A stretch of 64,000 nt of DNA from Xanthomarina spongicola (lineage in GTDB: Bacteria; Bacteroidota; Bacteroidia; Flavobacteriales; Flavobacteriaceae): the NCBI RefSeq assembly GCF_003148645.1, contig NZ_QGGP01000001.1:62001-126000 (forward strand), read 5' to 3'. Shown here piece by piece: positions 41,492 to 52,157 of the stretch. The notes under the pieces were generated by a model. The model saw nothing but the letters and a program-made list of their open reading frames with translations, was not told where the DNA came from and did not search any database. A program made the translations under genes and the position numbers. The stretch's first letter is position 1. Each line of letters starts with the position of its first letter.

Positions 41492-44242
41492 ATGAAATCA
41501 ATCCTTTCACTTTTATTGTTGTTTATGTGTACCGTATCATACTCACAAACAACAATTTCTGGGATGGTAACGGACGAAAACAGTCAACCTATTCCTGGAG
41601 CAAACGTAATTTTGGTTGGGACCTCAACAGGTACTTCAACAGATTTCGATGGAAACTTCTTTTTAACTGTCAGTCAAGAACCTCCTTTTTCACTTCAAGC
41701 AAGTAATGTAGGATTTAGTACTGAGGTATTAGAAGTTACAGCAAACAATCAAACCGTTAATTTTATTTTAAAAGAAGGAACTTCTCTAGACGAAGTAGTA
41801 ATATCTGCCTCTAGAACTCCTGAACGAATATTCGAATCTCCTGTAACAGTAGAGCGATTTGGTCTAAAAGAATTAAAAACAACCGCTTCTGCAGATTTTT
41901 ATAATGGTTTAGAGAACTTAAAAGGTGTCGACATAAACACAAACAGTTTGACATTCAATTCAATAAACACTAGAGGTTTTGCCACTTTTGCTAATACCCG
42001 ATTTATGCAATTGGTAGATGGCATGGACAACTCAACTCCAGCATTAAACTTCCCTATTGGAAACTTAGTTGGTATGATTGAAACTGATGTTATGAGTGTT
42101 GAGTTATTGCCAGGTGCATCTTCTGCTTTATATGGAGCTAATGCTTTTAACGGAATACTTTTCATGAGAAGTAAAAACCCTTTCGACGTACAAGGTATTA
42201 GTGCTTATTACAAACAAGGAATCACCTCTCAAGATGCTGCTGGAGACAACACATACAGGGATTTAGGAGTTAGATTTGCTGCTAAATTCAGCGATAAATT
42301 TGCTGCAAAAGTAAACTTTGGTTGGTTAAAAGGAACCGATTGGTATGCTAATAATTATCAAGGGAAACCAGGTACAGGAGATACAAGAGCAAGTGTAGGT
42401 TATGATGGATATAATGTCTATGGTGATGAAGTAGCTACCAACATAAAAGCAGCTTCTGGTGGATTAGGTATTATTCCTAATGTAGTAGTAAGTAGAACTG
42501 GATATAACGAGGAAGACCTAACAGACTATAATGCAGAAAGCGTTAAAGCTGATTGGGGATTATATTTCCGACCATGGGCAGACGATTTCGAGATTGCTTA
42601 TGTTGGAAAAGTAGGAACAGGTTCTACTATATATCAAGGATCTAACCGTTATAATATTGACAATTTCTTCCAACAACAACATAAAATTGAATTTAGAAAC
42701 GATAATTTCTTTATAAGAGGTTATGTTGTAGCAGATAAAGCTGGTGATTCTTATGATATGACAGTAACTGGTATTCAAATTAACAGAGCTTGGAAAAGTG
42801 ATACAGATTGGTTTAGTGAATATATAGGCGCTTTTGCAGCAGCTACTCTAGGTGGAGCAACAGAAGATCAAGCACATTCTGCTGCTAGAGCACAAGCAGA
42901 AACTGGTCGTTTTGAACCTGGTTCTGAAGGATTTAATAATGCCTTTAATAGAAGCATCAACGACCCTGATTTAACAACTGGATCTAAATTCCAAGATGCT
43001 TCAAAATACTACCATGCAGATGCTAATTATAATTTCACTCATCTTTGGGATGTAGTTGAAGTTCAAGCTGGTGGTTCTTTTAGACAATACGATTTGAATT
43101 CTTCGGGAACAATATATACAGATTATGATGCTTCAATCCCTTATTCAGAATATGGTATTTATACACAATTACAAAAACAATTTGATTTAAACGAAAGTTT
43201 AGAATTAAAGCTAACAGGTTCTGTGCGATATGACAAATCAGAATTTTTTGATGGCTTTGTGTCTCCAAGAATTTCAGCTGGTTTAACTGTAAATAGAAAT
43301 CATAATATTAGAGCATCATTCCAAACTGGATTTAGAAATCCAACAACTCAAGATTTATTTATTGGTCTTGATGCTGGACCATATGTCTTAATTGGCGCTG
43401 CTCCAGATAACTTAGACAGATTTTCTAGAGATTATTCTGTAAGTGCTGCTGGTCAAATTAACTTTGGGCAACCAAATAGCATTACACAAACAGGTGCTGC
43501 AGCTTATAACAATTCTTATTCACAATCCTCAGTTGAAGCATTTGCAGAATCTGGAAATCCAGATGATTTAGAAATGGAAAATCCTGATCTTGTTAAGCCA
43601 GAACAAGTATCTTCTTTTGAATTAGGTTATAGAGGGAAATTAGATATAGTAACTGTAGATTTAAGTGTGTATTATAATAAGTATAAAGACTTTATTTCTA
43701 ACGAGTATGTTATTGCTCCTTTATATGGTACTATTGGAGATAATTCTTTATCTGTTGGAGCAGTTGTCAATGGAGATTACCAAGTGTATCAAACTTATAC
43801 CAATTCGCCTGCCGATGTAAAATCTTTTGGTGGATCTATTGGAGTTGGTGTTAATGTATTTGGTGGTTTTGATTTATATGGAAGTTATACTTATGCAAAA
43901 GAAGATTTTGATAATGAAACTTATCCAGACTTTAGAACAAGTTTTAACACACCAGAGAACAAAGTAAAAGTGTCTTTTGGTCATACAGAAGTAGTTAAGA
44001 ATTTTGGTTTTAATGTAGCTTGGAGATGGAGTGATGCTTACTTATGGCAAGCTAGTTTTGGAGATGGAGATATCCCTTCATACCATAACGTAGATGCTCA
44101 AATTAATTACACAGTTCCAAAAATTAAATCAACATTTAAAGTAGGTGCTTCAAATGTTTTAGGTCAAGAATATTACACAGCAATTGGTGTTGGTAGTATT
44201 GGTTCTATCTATTATGCATCTTGGACTATTAATAACTTATAA
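41492..44242 (+). CDS. TonB-dependent receptor paired with an SGNH lipoprotein
   Basis: A 916-residue outer-membrane receptor: signal peptide to about 19 (VSYSQ), a carboxypeptidase-like domain (about 20-105, TISGMVTDENSQPIPGANVI), a plug (about 110-230, TPERIFESPVTVERFGL then VELLPGASSALYGANAFNG) and a barrel. Asn/Gln-rich loops are seen around 530-620. The stop at 44242 is followed after 19 bases by an SGNH-hydrolase lipoprotein, so receptor and hydrolase are likely co-expressed; a plausible arrangement is release of an acyl or aryl ester by the lipoprotein and uptake of the product by the receptor (inference). Confidence 0.9.
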   Translation: MKSILSLLLLFMCTVSYSQTTISGMVTDENSQPIPGANVILVGTSTGTSTDFDGNFFLTVSQEPPFSLQASNVGFSTEVLEVTANNQTVNFILKEGTSLDEVVISASRTPERIFESPVTVERFGLKELKTTASADFYNGLENLKGVDINTNSLTFNSINTRGFATFANTRFMQLVDGMDNSTPALNFPIGNLVGMIETDVMSVELLPGASSALYGANAFNGILFMRSKNPFDVQGISAYYKQGITSQDAAGDNTYRDLGVRFAAKFSDKFAAKVNFGWLKGTDWYANNYQGKPGTGDTRASVGYDGYNVYGDEVATNIKAASGGLGIIPNVVVSRTGYNEEDLTDYNAESVKADWGLYFRPWADDFEIAYVGKVGTGSTIYQGSNRYNIDNFFQQQHKIEFRNDNFFIRGYVVADKAGDSYDMTVTGIQINRAWKSDTDWFSEYIGAFAAATLGGATEDQAHSAARAQAETGRFEPGSEGFNNAFNRSINDPDLTTGSKFQDASKYYHADANYNFTHLWDVVEVQAGGSFRQYDLNSSGTIYTDYDASIPYSEYGIYTQLQKQFDLNESLELKLTGSVRYDKSEFFDGFVSPRISAGLTVNRNHNIRASFQTGFRNPTTQDLFIGLDAGPYVLIGAAPDNLDRFSRDYSVSAAGQINFGQPNSITQTGAAAYNNSYSQSSVEAFAESGNPDDLEMENPDLVKPEQVSSFELGYRGKLDIVTVDLSVYYNKYKDFISNEYVIAPLYGTIGDNSLSVGAVVNGDYQVYQTYTNSPADVKSFGGSIGVGVNVFGGFDLYGSYTYAKEDFDNETYPDFRTSFNTPENKVKVSFGHTEVVKNFGFNVAWRWSDAYLWQASFGDGDIPSYHNVDAQINYTVPKIKSTFKVGASNVLGQEYYTAIGVGSIGSIYYASWTINNL

Positions 44243-44261
44243 TATCATGAAACAAATTATT

Positions 44262-45779
44262 ATGAAAACTAAATATATATGGTTACTTGCTGTTCTGTTA
44301 AGTTTTACAGCTTGTAATAACGATGATGATTCTTCATCTTCAATGGATGAAACTTTACCAGCTCTTACAGCTGGTGATGCAGATTTTTCAAATTATGTGG
44401 CTGTAGGAGCTTCTTTTACTGCTGGTTTCTCAGATAACGCATTATTTATTGCTACTCAAGAAAATTCGTTTCCAAACATTTTATCAATGAAATTTGATAT
44501 GCTTGGAGGGAGTAGTTTTTCACAACCACTTATGAGCGATAATGTTGGAGGGTTACTTTTTAACGGGATGCAATTGCCAGATGGAAGTTTTGGACCAAGA
44601 TTATATTTTAATGGTTCAGGACCAGCTGTATTACCAGGAATGTCATCTACAGAAGCTTACAGTGTTTTAGGAGGCACTTTTAACAATGTTGGAGTTCCAG
44701 GTGCAAAAAGTTTCCATTTAGGAGTTGAAGGATATGGTTTTGTCAACCCTTATTTTGGACGTATGGCATCCAACCCAATGGCTTCGATGATTGGTGATGC
44801 TGTAGGACAAAGCCCAACGTTTTTTACCTTATCTGAAATAGGTGGAAACGACGTATTATCCTATGCAACATCAGGTGGAACAGGGGTTGACCAAACAGGA
44901 AATTATAATCCTGCAACTTATGGTAATAATGACATTACAGACCCTAATGTTTTTGCAGGAGCATTTACAGCCTCTGTAGATGCCTTAGTTTTAAATGGTG
45001 CTAAAGGTGTAGTTGCTAATGTACCTTATATTACAAGTTTACCACACTTTACAACGGTTCCTTATAATCCAATTCCATTAGATGCAGGTACTGCTGCTGT
45101 AGTAAATAACGCTTATGCTCCATATAATGGAGGTATTGTTCAGGCATTTGCTTATTTAGTAGGCGTTGGTGCTATGACTCAAGAAGATGCAGATGCTGAA
45201 ATTGCACAAAGAACCATCATGTTTGAAGCGTCAGAAACAAATGCTGTTGTTATCATGGATGAAGATTTAACAGATTTAACAGGAATTAATCCTCAATTAG
45301 TGAGTATGAGACAAGCAACAGCAGATGATTTATTTGTTTTACCTGCTTCTAACTTTATAGGTACAGAAGCTGTGCCAGGAAATCCTTTAACAGTAAATGG
45401 TGTTGCAATTCCATTAGCTGACAAATGGGTTTTAACTCCAGAAGAGCAACAAGCAATTAAAACTGCAACAGATGCCTACAATGCAACTATAGAGTCTGTA
45501 GCAACAGCAAATGGACTTGCATTGGTTGATTTTAAAAGCATTTTAATACAAGCATCAACAACTGGCTTTTCTAGTGGTAATTATATTTTAAATACACAAT
45601 TAGTTACTGGTGGTTTAGTTAGTTTAGATGGTATACATCTTACTTCTAGAGGATATGCTGTTATGGCAAATGAAATGATGAGAGCTATTGATGACACCTA
45701 TGGTTCAAACTTTGAAGCTTCAGGTAACTTTGTAGATTGTGGAGATTATCCAACTAACTACTCTCCTACATTACAATAG
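44262..45779 (+). CDS. SGNH/GDSL-family lipoprotein hydrolase
   Basis: A 505-residue lipoprotein (lipobox LSFTAC, Cys18). SGNH blocks are visible: the nucleophile Ser in VAVGASFTAG, the Asn of block III in IGGNDVLS, and the Asp-His pair in DGIHLTSRGYAVMANEM, all present, so an active esterase, lipase or deacetylase is likely. A long insertion lies between the blocks. ATG at 44247 is also possible and would add 5 residues; the start at 44262 gives the more usual signal peptide. It follows the TonB receptor gene and ends at a clear terminator. Confidence 0.82.
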   Translation: MKTKYIWLLAVLLSFTACNNDDDSSSSMDETLPALTAGDADFSNYVAVGASFTAGFSDNALFIATQENSFPNILSMKFDMLGGSSFSQPLMSDNVGGLLFNGMQLPDGSFGPRLYFNGSGPAVLPGMSSTEAYSVLGGTFNNVGVPGAKSFHLGVEGYGFVNPYFGRMASNPMASMIGDAVGQSPTFFTLSEIGGNDVLSYATSGGTGVDQTGNYNPATYGNNDITDPNVFAGAFTASVDALVLNGAKGVVANVPYITSLPHFTTVPYNPIPLDAGTAAVVNNAYAPYNGGIVQAFAYLVGVGAMTQEDADAEIAQRTIMFEASETNAVVIMDEDLTDLTGINPQLVSMRQATADDLFVLPASNFIGTEAVPGNPLTVNGVAIPLADKWVLTPEEQQAIKTATDAYNATIESVATANGLALVDFKSILIQASTTGFSSGNYILNTQLVTGGLVSLDGIHLTSRGYAVMANEMMRAIDDTYGSNFEASGNFVDCGDYPTNYSPTLQ

Positions 45780-45802
45780 TATAACCAAAATATAATATTT
45801 TT

Positions 45803-45841
45803 AACACCTTCTACTAATGTATTGGAAGAAGGTGTTTTTTA
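45803..45841 (+). terminator. Terminator of the TonB receptor-SGNH operon
   Basis: The arms AACACCTTC (45803-45811) and GAAGGTGTT (45828-45836) form a 9-bp stem with a 16-nt loop, followed by T. It lies 24 bases after the SGNH stop codon. Confidence 0.8.
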
Positions 45842-45890
45842 TGTTTAAAAAAGGCGAAAAAAATTGCTGTTATTTTTAAATTAAAAGGCA

Positions 45891-45899
45891 TATATTTGC
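45891..45899 (+). promoter_or_regulatory. -7 box (TATATTTGC) for atpD-atpC
   Basis: TATATTTGC is a perfect match to TAnnTTTGC. It lies 63 bases before the atpD ATG, leaving a leader of roughly 55 bases that contains a GCGCG-AAAAACTAGGTGTTTTTC stretch. A TTG lies about 25 bases upstream, rather far for a -33 element. Confidence 0.55.
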
Positions 45900-45946
45900 A
45901 GCGCGAAAAACTAGGTGTTTTTCATATTTAAAAATTTAGTAAATAA

Positions 45947-47469
<1,523 letters not shown>

Positions 47470-47470
<1 letters not shown>

Positions 47471-47486
47471 TCAAGCAAAGCTTGAT
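47470..47486 (+). other. Hairpin between atpD and atpC
   Basis: ATCAAGC, an AAA loop and GCTTGAT make a perfect 7-bp hairpin directly at the atpD stop codon. It has no T-run, so it is more likely a transcript-processing or stability element that sets atpD to atpC ratio than a terminator. Confidence 0.45.
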
Positions 47487-47567
47487 AAATTCCAAAAACA
47501 AAAAGTCTAAATTCCAATACGTGATAATTTCGGGATTTAGTTTTTTAAAATTGAAATTTTAGATAAT

Positions 47568-47861
47568 ATGTATTTAGAAATTGTATCACCAGAAGCAACA
47601 TTGTTTAGTTCAGAAGTAGATTCTGTAGTTGTTCCTGGAGTTAATGGCGAGTTTGAAATGTTAAATAATCACGCTCCTATTGTCTCCCTTTTAAAAGAAG
47701 GAACTGTAAAAATTCATACACATACACAAAGCCATTTGGTATTTGATGAATTACATGCTGAAGTTATTCCTCATAACGATAATGATAAAATCTTAACCTT
47801 AAAGATTAAATCTGGTACGATTGAAATGAAAGATAATAAAGTGATTGTTTTAGCAGATTAA
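47568..47861 (+). CDS. atpC: F0F1 ATP synthase subunit epsilon (short form)
   Basis: A 97-residue protein matching the N-terminal beta-sandwich of epsilon (LEIVSPEATLFSSEVDSVVVPGVNGEFEML, in pieces, then NNHAPIVSLL). The usual C-terminal helical pair that brakes ATP hydrolysis in other bacteria is missing, as is common in Bacteroidota. It lies 97 bases after atpD with an intervening hairpin and is followed by a terminator. Confidence 0.92.
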   Translation: MYLEIVSPEATLFSSEVDSVVVPGVNGEFEMLNNHAPIVSLLKEGTVKIHTHTQSHLVFDELHAEVIPHNDNDKILTLKIKSGTIEMKDNKVIVLAD

Positions 47862-47887
47862 CAAGCTTATAATCTATTATATATTAT

Positions 47888-47927
47888 AAGATCGCCTAAA
47901 AAGTTATTTTTAGACGATCTTCTTTTT
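47888..47927 (+). terminator. Terminator of atpD-atpC
   Basis: AAGATCG (47888-47894) pairs with CGATCTT (47915-47921), and an inner CTAAAAA/TTTTTAG stem extends it, followed by CTTTTT. It lies 26 bases past atpC. Confidence 0.8.
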
Positions 47928-47944
47928 ATACAATCTTTTAAAAT

Positions 47945-48421
47945 TTATCCTGAAGTTGTTCTTTTACAATCTGCTGTATTAAAATCGCATGGTGAACAAT
48001 AATTGCCATCTGGTACACAACCACAACAACTTGCACAAGAAGTAGTTGTACAAACTGTTTCTCCAATAGCATATCTACCATTACTATCTTCAATGTCTTT
48101 TAATAAGGCTACTGTAGATACAGATCCTCCTTTATTAAAAAATCGAATATAATCCTTGTTATCAATTTCTTCAAGCTGTAAAGAAACAGCACTTAAACCT
48201 AAGCCTAATTTTTTACTATAATTATTAAAAGACTCTAACAGTTTATTGTCTTTAATTCCTAACTTAACTTCATTATTCTTTTGAAAAGCAACAATATTTC
48301 CAACAAATTGTTTGGTTGAAAAATTGGATGTATCAAACTTATCCAATGTGCTATATGTATCTTCATTACTACAAGAAAAAACAAATACAGATAAAAAACT
48401 TATTATAAATAATTTCTTCAT
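47945..48421 (-). CDS. Unknown lipoprotein with an eight-cysteine tail
   Basis: A 158-residue lipoprotein, lipobox VFSC with Cys17. The middle part has no recognised domain. The last 35 residues carry eight Cys at 124, 129, 132, 133, 135, 142, 145 and 152 (CTTTSCASCCGC and YCSPCDFNTADC), which outside the cytoplasm would form four disulfides or bind metal. It stands alone with a possible TACCTTTA -7 box at 48452-48459 on its strand. Function unknown; I do not recognise the family. Confidence 0.65.
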   Translation of the reverse strand: MKKLFIISFLSVFVFSCSNEDTYSTLDKFDTSNFSTKQFVGNIVAFQKNNEVKLGIKDNKLLESFNNYSKKLGLGLSAVSLQLEEIDNKDYIRFFNKGGSVSTVALLKDIEDSNGRYAIGETVCTTTSCASCCGCVPDGNYCSPCDFNTADCKRTTSG

Positions 48422-48543
48422 GTTTTTTATATTTACTGATTAACAATGTTTTAAAGGTAAAAAAAAAAAAATCATTCTAACCTAATACAACTATATTGAC
48501 CTTTAAATGGATAAACTAGAAGTTATTCATTTAAAGTTTTTAT

Positions 48544-50355
48544 CTATAAAACATTCACCTTTATTTTTTTCCAAAGTTTTATAAGTATAAATCCAAAAAC
48601 AGCAGTCGCTCCAGTTAATAATAAAGCATTAGTGTATTCGCCATATATCCAATATCCAGTTGCAAACATGATACTATAAATTAAAGCACATCCTACCAAC
48701 ATTGCAAGAATACCTGAAGGCACGCTCCAACCTTCTTTTGCATCTACCAGTTCTATATTTTCTTCTCTTGCTTCTGTAACAATTTTATGCCATCCTGGAC
48801 CTCCTGGTTGAATTCTCTTATAAAAATTCTGTAATACTGTTTTACTTTCTGCTTGGGTTAAAAATGTCACAGCTACCCAAACAATAGTTGTTACTAATAC
48901 AACAGTTGGAAATTTTGCCCAAGAAGGGAAAAGACCCTCAGCTCCAAAATAATAAGCTCCTAAATCTGTAAAGTTTAATAGTATAGAAACTATTCCTGAC
49001 ACAAACATAGCTGATATTTCACTCCAAGCATTGATTCTCCACCAAAACCAACGTAGAATAAAGATCAATCCAGTTCCTGCACCAAACATTAAAATAATAT
49101 CGAATAACTGTAGAGCATTTGTAAGTACTAAAGCCAATAAAGCACTACAAACCATTAGTACAATAGTTGCAATTCTACCAACAGCTACCAATTGTTTTTC
49201 AGATGCTTCTGGATTAATTTGCTGTTTATAATAGTCATTAACTATATATGATGCTCCCCAATTTAAGTGTGTAGAAATGGTGCTCATATAAGCTGCTACA
49301 AGAGATGCAAGAACCAATCCTAATAACCCACTTGGAAGTTTAGTTAACATAGCAGAATAAGCTAAATCATGACCTAATTTATCTTCGGCTACTAAAGGAA
49401 AAGCTTCATGTATACTTGAAATATCTGGAAAAACGACTAATGAAGCTAATGCCACAATTATCCATGGCCAAGGACGTAATGCATAGTGCATGATATTAAA
49501 AAAGAAGGTAGCTCCAATAGCATGATTCTCGTTTTTTGCAGCCAACATACGCTGTGCTATATATCCTCCTCCTCCAGGTTCTGCTCCTGGATACCATGAA
49601 CTCCACCATTGAACAGCTAGAGGAATAATCAATAAAGTTATTAGTGCTTCCGTATTACTAAAATCTGGCAAGATGTTTAATTTATCCACAACATTTTCAT
49701 GTTGAAGAAGCGCTTCTAAGCCACCTACTTCTGGCAAGCCAACTAAATAATAAGCAGCTCCTAGTGCGCCAGCCATTGCTGTAAAAAATAAAATAAAATC
49801 GGTATAAACAACTCCTTTAAAACCTCCTAGCGCACTAAATATAACCGTAATTGTTCCAGCATAAATAACTGTCTCCCATGGTTGTAAACCTAACATAATG
49901 GCTCCAATTTTTATAGCAGCTAACGTCACTGCAGACATAGCAAGGATATTAAATATAATACCAAGATAGATAGCTCTAAACCCTCTTAAAAAACGAGCTG
50001 GAGCACCTCCATAACGCAATTCGTAGAATTCAATATCTGTATTTACGTTAGATTTTCGCCATAATTTAGCATACACAAAAACTGTAAGTAAGCCTGTTAG
50101 TAAAAAAGCCCACCAGACCCAGTTTCCTGAAACACCATTAGTTCTTACAATGTCTGTAACTAAGTTTGGCGTGTCTGTAGAAAAAGTGGTGGCCACCATA
50201 GAAACACCTAATAACCACCAAGGCATATTTCTTCCAGATAGAAAATACTCTGCAGCACTTTTTCCTGATTGTTTTGAAACATAGATGCCTATAAAAAGAG
50301 TAATTGCAAAAAATATAACGATAAGTGAGATATCTAGCGTGGATAGATTTACCAT
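48544..50355 (-). CDS. Sodium:solute symporter family protein
   Basis: A 603-residue membrane transporter with 13-14 hydrophobic segments and the SSS family marks: SGKSAAEYFLSGRNMPWWLLG near the N-terminus and GFKGVVYTDFILFF in the middle. The Na-coupled core is complete, and length and the C-terminal extension of about 70 residues (GPGWHKIVTEAREENIELVD) resemble the larger, sugar- or vinyl-type members. Substrate is not evident. It lies 29 bases after umuD; whether it shares that transcript is open. Confidence 0.88.
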   Translation of the reverse strand: MVNLSTLDISLIVIFFAITLFIGIYVSKQSGKSAAEYFLSGRNMPWWLLGVSMVATTFSTDTPNLVTDIVRTNGVSGNWVWWAFLLTGLLTVFVYAKLWRKSNVNTDIEFYELRYGGAPARFLRGFRAIYLGIIFNILAMSAVTLAAIKIGAIMLGLQPWETVIYAGTITVIFSALGGFKGVVYTDFILFFTAMAGALGAAYYLVGLPEVGGLEALLQHENVVDKLNILPDFSNTEALITLLIIPLAVQWWSSWYPGAEPGGGGYIAQRMLAAKNENHAIGATFFFNIMHYALRPWPWIIVALASLVVFPDISSIHEAFPLVAEDKLGHDLAYSAMLTKLPSGLLGLVLASLVAAYMSTISTHLNWGASYIVNDYYKQQINPEASEKQLVAVGRIATIVLMVCSALLALVLTNALQLFDIILMFGAGTGLIFILRWFWWRINAWSEISAMFVSGIVSILLNFTDLGAYYFGAEGLFPSWAKFPTVVLVTTIVWVAVTFLTQAESKTVLQNFYKRIQPGGPGWHKIVTEAREENIELVDAKEGWSVPSGILAMLVGCALIYSIMFATGYWIYGEYTNALLLTGATAVFGFILIKLWKKIKVNVL

Positions 50356-50384
50356 AAGGATTTTGTGTTTTCTTTAAATTAAAG

Positions 50385-50825
50385 TTATACCTTCTTAATT
50401 ACGTTGGTTACTATTCCCCAAATTACAAAATCGTTTTCTTCTGTGATTTTTATTGGCTGATATTTAGAATTTTCTGGTTGTAACCATACACCATCTTTTT
50501 CTACACGTAACCGTTTTACAGTAAATTCTCCATCTAAAAAACATACAGCAATTCTATTGTGCTCTGGCTCTAAACTTCTGTCGATTACTAATAAATCGTT
50601 ATCATCTAGTCCAGCATCTATCATACTTTGCCCACTAACACGAGCATAAAACGTAGCTAGCTTGTTTTTTACTAGTATGTTGTCTAACGAAAGACGTTCT
50701 TCTTTAAAATCTTCAGCTGGTGATGGAAATCCAGCCGAAATTCCTGTGTCGAAGAAAATGGCTCCTGAATAATCTGCAAATTCAGGAGTGAAAAAAGTTA
50801 AAGTCTTAGATGTATGTAGTAGCAT
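50385..50825 (-). CDS. umuD: UmuD/LexA-type S24 autoproteolytic protein
   Basis: A 146-residue S24 peptidase-fold protein. The cut site is SAGFPSPAED (Ala-Gly), the Ser is in SGQSMIDAGL and the Lys in GEFTVKRLRVE, so RecA-stimulated self-cleavage is possible. There is no DNA-binding helix-turn-helix domain, which separates it from LexA. With umuC it would make a translesion polymerase after DNA damage. It lies 6 bases downstream of umuC, the reverse of the usual umuD-umuC order. Confidence 0.88.
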   Translation of the reverse strand: MLLHTSKTLTFFTPEFADYSGAIFFDTGISAGFPSPAEDFKEERLSLDNILVKNKLATFYARVSGQSMIDAGLDDNDLLVIDRSLEPEHNRIAVCFLDGEFTVKRLRVEKDGVWLQPENSKYQPIKITEENDFVIWGIVTNVIKKV

Positions 50826-50831
50826 AATGTT

Positions 50832-52088
50832 TTATTTCACCTTTAAAATGTCGTTAATATTAGTTGTATACCTTGGTGAGAGCCTTTCTTGACGCATCTT
50901 CCATGTACGTTCTAAATCTTGATTACCAAGTTTTATTTTATAATCCTTATACTTTTCATTAATCCCATCGATGGCTAACATTAAAGGTTTGTGTTTCGGA
51001 TTTTCTTGTTCAAATATATTTAATTGATGGTTGTAAGTTGGTACCAAACCAGTAACAATAACTCCTGCTCGTTTATATTCTATTCCTTTTTTAAAAATTG
51101 ACGTAGCAGCTTTTACTGCATACTTACAAATAGTTAAGGTTGAATCTGTAGGATAGGACAATTTTACTGTTTTACTAACACGATGCTGCTCTAAGTCTTT
51201 TTTGTGTCTATCACTACTTAGTATAACTATTATCATGTAACAACTAGACTCTTGTTTACGTAATTTTTCAGCACAACTTGTTGCAAATGTTGATATGCGT
51301 TCTTTTATGTTTTCAATATCAGAAAAAGTGTTTTCAAAGCTTCGTGTTGTAGCTATAGCTTTTTTAGACTTGACTTCGTCTAAGGTAATTTTCGATATGC
51401 CTTCTAAATCTTTTTTAAGCTTCCATTCTGTAATTGAAAAATTCTTTCGAACCCAATCATCTGATAATTGTGTGAAATCAAATGCTTTTTTACATCCTTT
51501 TTCTGCTAATTGTTTTTGCAATCCACGACCAATTCCCCAAACATCACCTAACAGAATCCACTTTAAGGCTTTTAATCTTTTTTCTTCTGAATCAATTATA
51601 TAAACTCCTTTCGTTTCATTTGGAAATTTTCTAGCAATTTTATTTGCTACTTTACTAAGCGCTTTTGTTGGCGCAATACCTACGCTCGTTGGAATTCCTG
51701 TCCATTTTAAAATACGCTTTCTAATTTGTGTTCCGTAATCATCAAAATTATAGGCTTCAAAGCCTTTAAATTCTAAAAAAGCTTCATCTATGCTATAGAC
51801 TTCCACATCTGGTGAAAATTGTTGTAAAATAGACATAACACGACTACTCATGTCTCCATACAAAGGATAGTTTGACGATAAAACTTTTATATTATTCTTT
51901 TTACAGAATGCTTCCCATTTAAAAATTGGTGCTCCAAATGGAAGCCCTAATGCTTTAGCTTCATCACTCATAGAGATAACACAACCGTCATTATTGCTTA
52001 AAATAGCAATGGGTTTTTGTCGCAAACTTGGATTAAAAACCCGTTCGCAAGAAGCATAAAAATTATTGCAATCTACAAGAGCATACAT
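50832..52088 (-). CDS. umuC: Y-family DNA polymerase (UmuC)
   Basis: A 418-residue translesion polymerase. Catalytic residues lie in VDCNNFYASCERVFNPSL and YSIDEAFLEF (SIDE motif); the fingers/palm core is followed by the thumb with helix-hairpin-helix (WGIGRGLQKQLAEKG), the little finger region and a C-terminal tail that could hold the clamp contact (KHKPLMLAIDGINEKY). It is the first gene of the pair, with umuD after it. No LexA-type box could be recognised in the 69 bases ahead of it. Confidence 0.93.
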   Translation of the reverse strand: MYALVDCNNFYASCERVFNPSLRQKPIAILSNNDGCVISMSDEAKALGLPFGAPIFKWEAFCKKNNIKVLSSNYPLYGDMSSRVMSILQQFSPDVEVYSIDEAFLEFKGFEAYNFDDYGTQIRKRILKWTGIPTSVGIAPTKALSKVANKIARKFPNETKGVYIIDSEEKRLKALKWILLGDVWGIGRGLQKQLAEKGCKKAFDFTQLSDDWVRKNFSITEWKLKKDLEGISKITLDEVKSKKAIATTRSFENTFSDIENIKERISTFATSCAEKLRKQESSCYMIIVILSSDRHKKDLEQHRVSKTVKLSYPTDSTLTICKYAVKAATSIFKKGIEYKRAGVIVTGLVPTYNHQLNIFEQENPKHKPLMLAIDGINEKYKDYKIKLGNQDLERTWKMRQERLSPRYTTNINDILKVK

Positions 52089-52157
52089 GGTTTAAAGATA
52101 TTGAATATTCCATTTTGATTATAACGGATTTCAACAATTTTTAAACATTATTTTTAT

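Noticed and set aside
52089-52157. A LexA box before umuC.
   Set aside because: No palindrome of suitable form was found in the 69 bases; only A+T-rich sequence is present.
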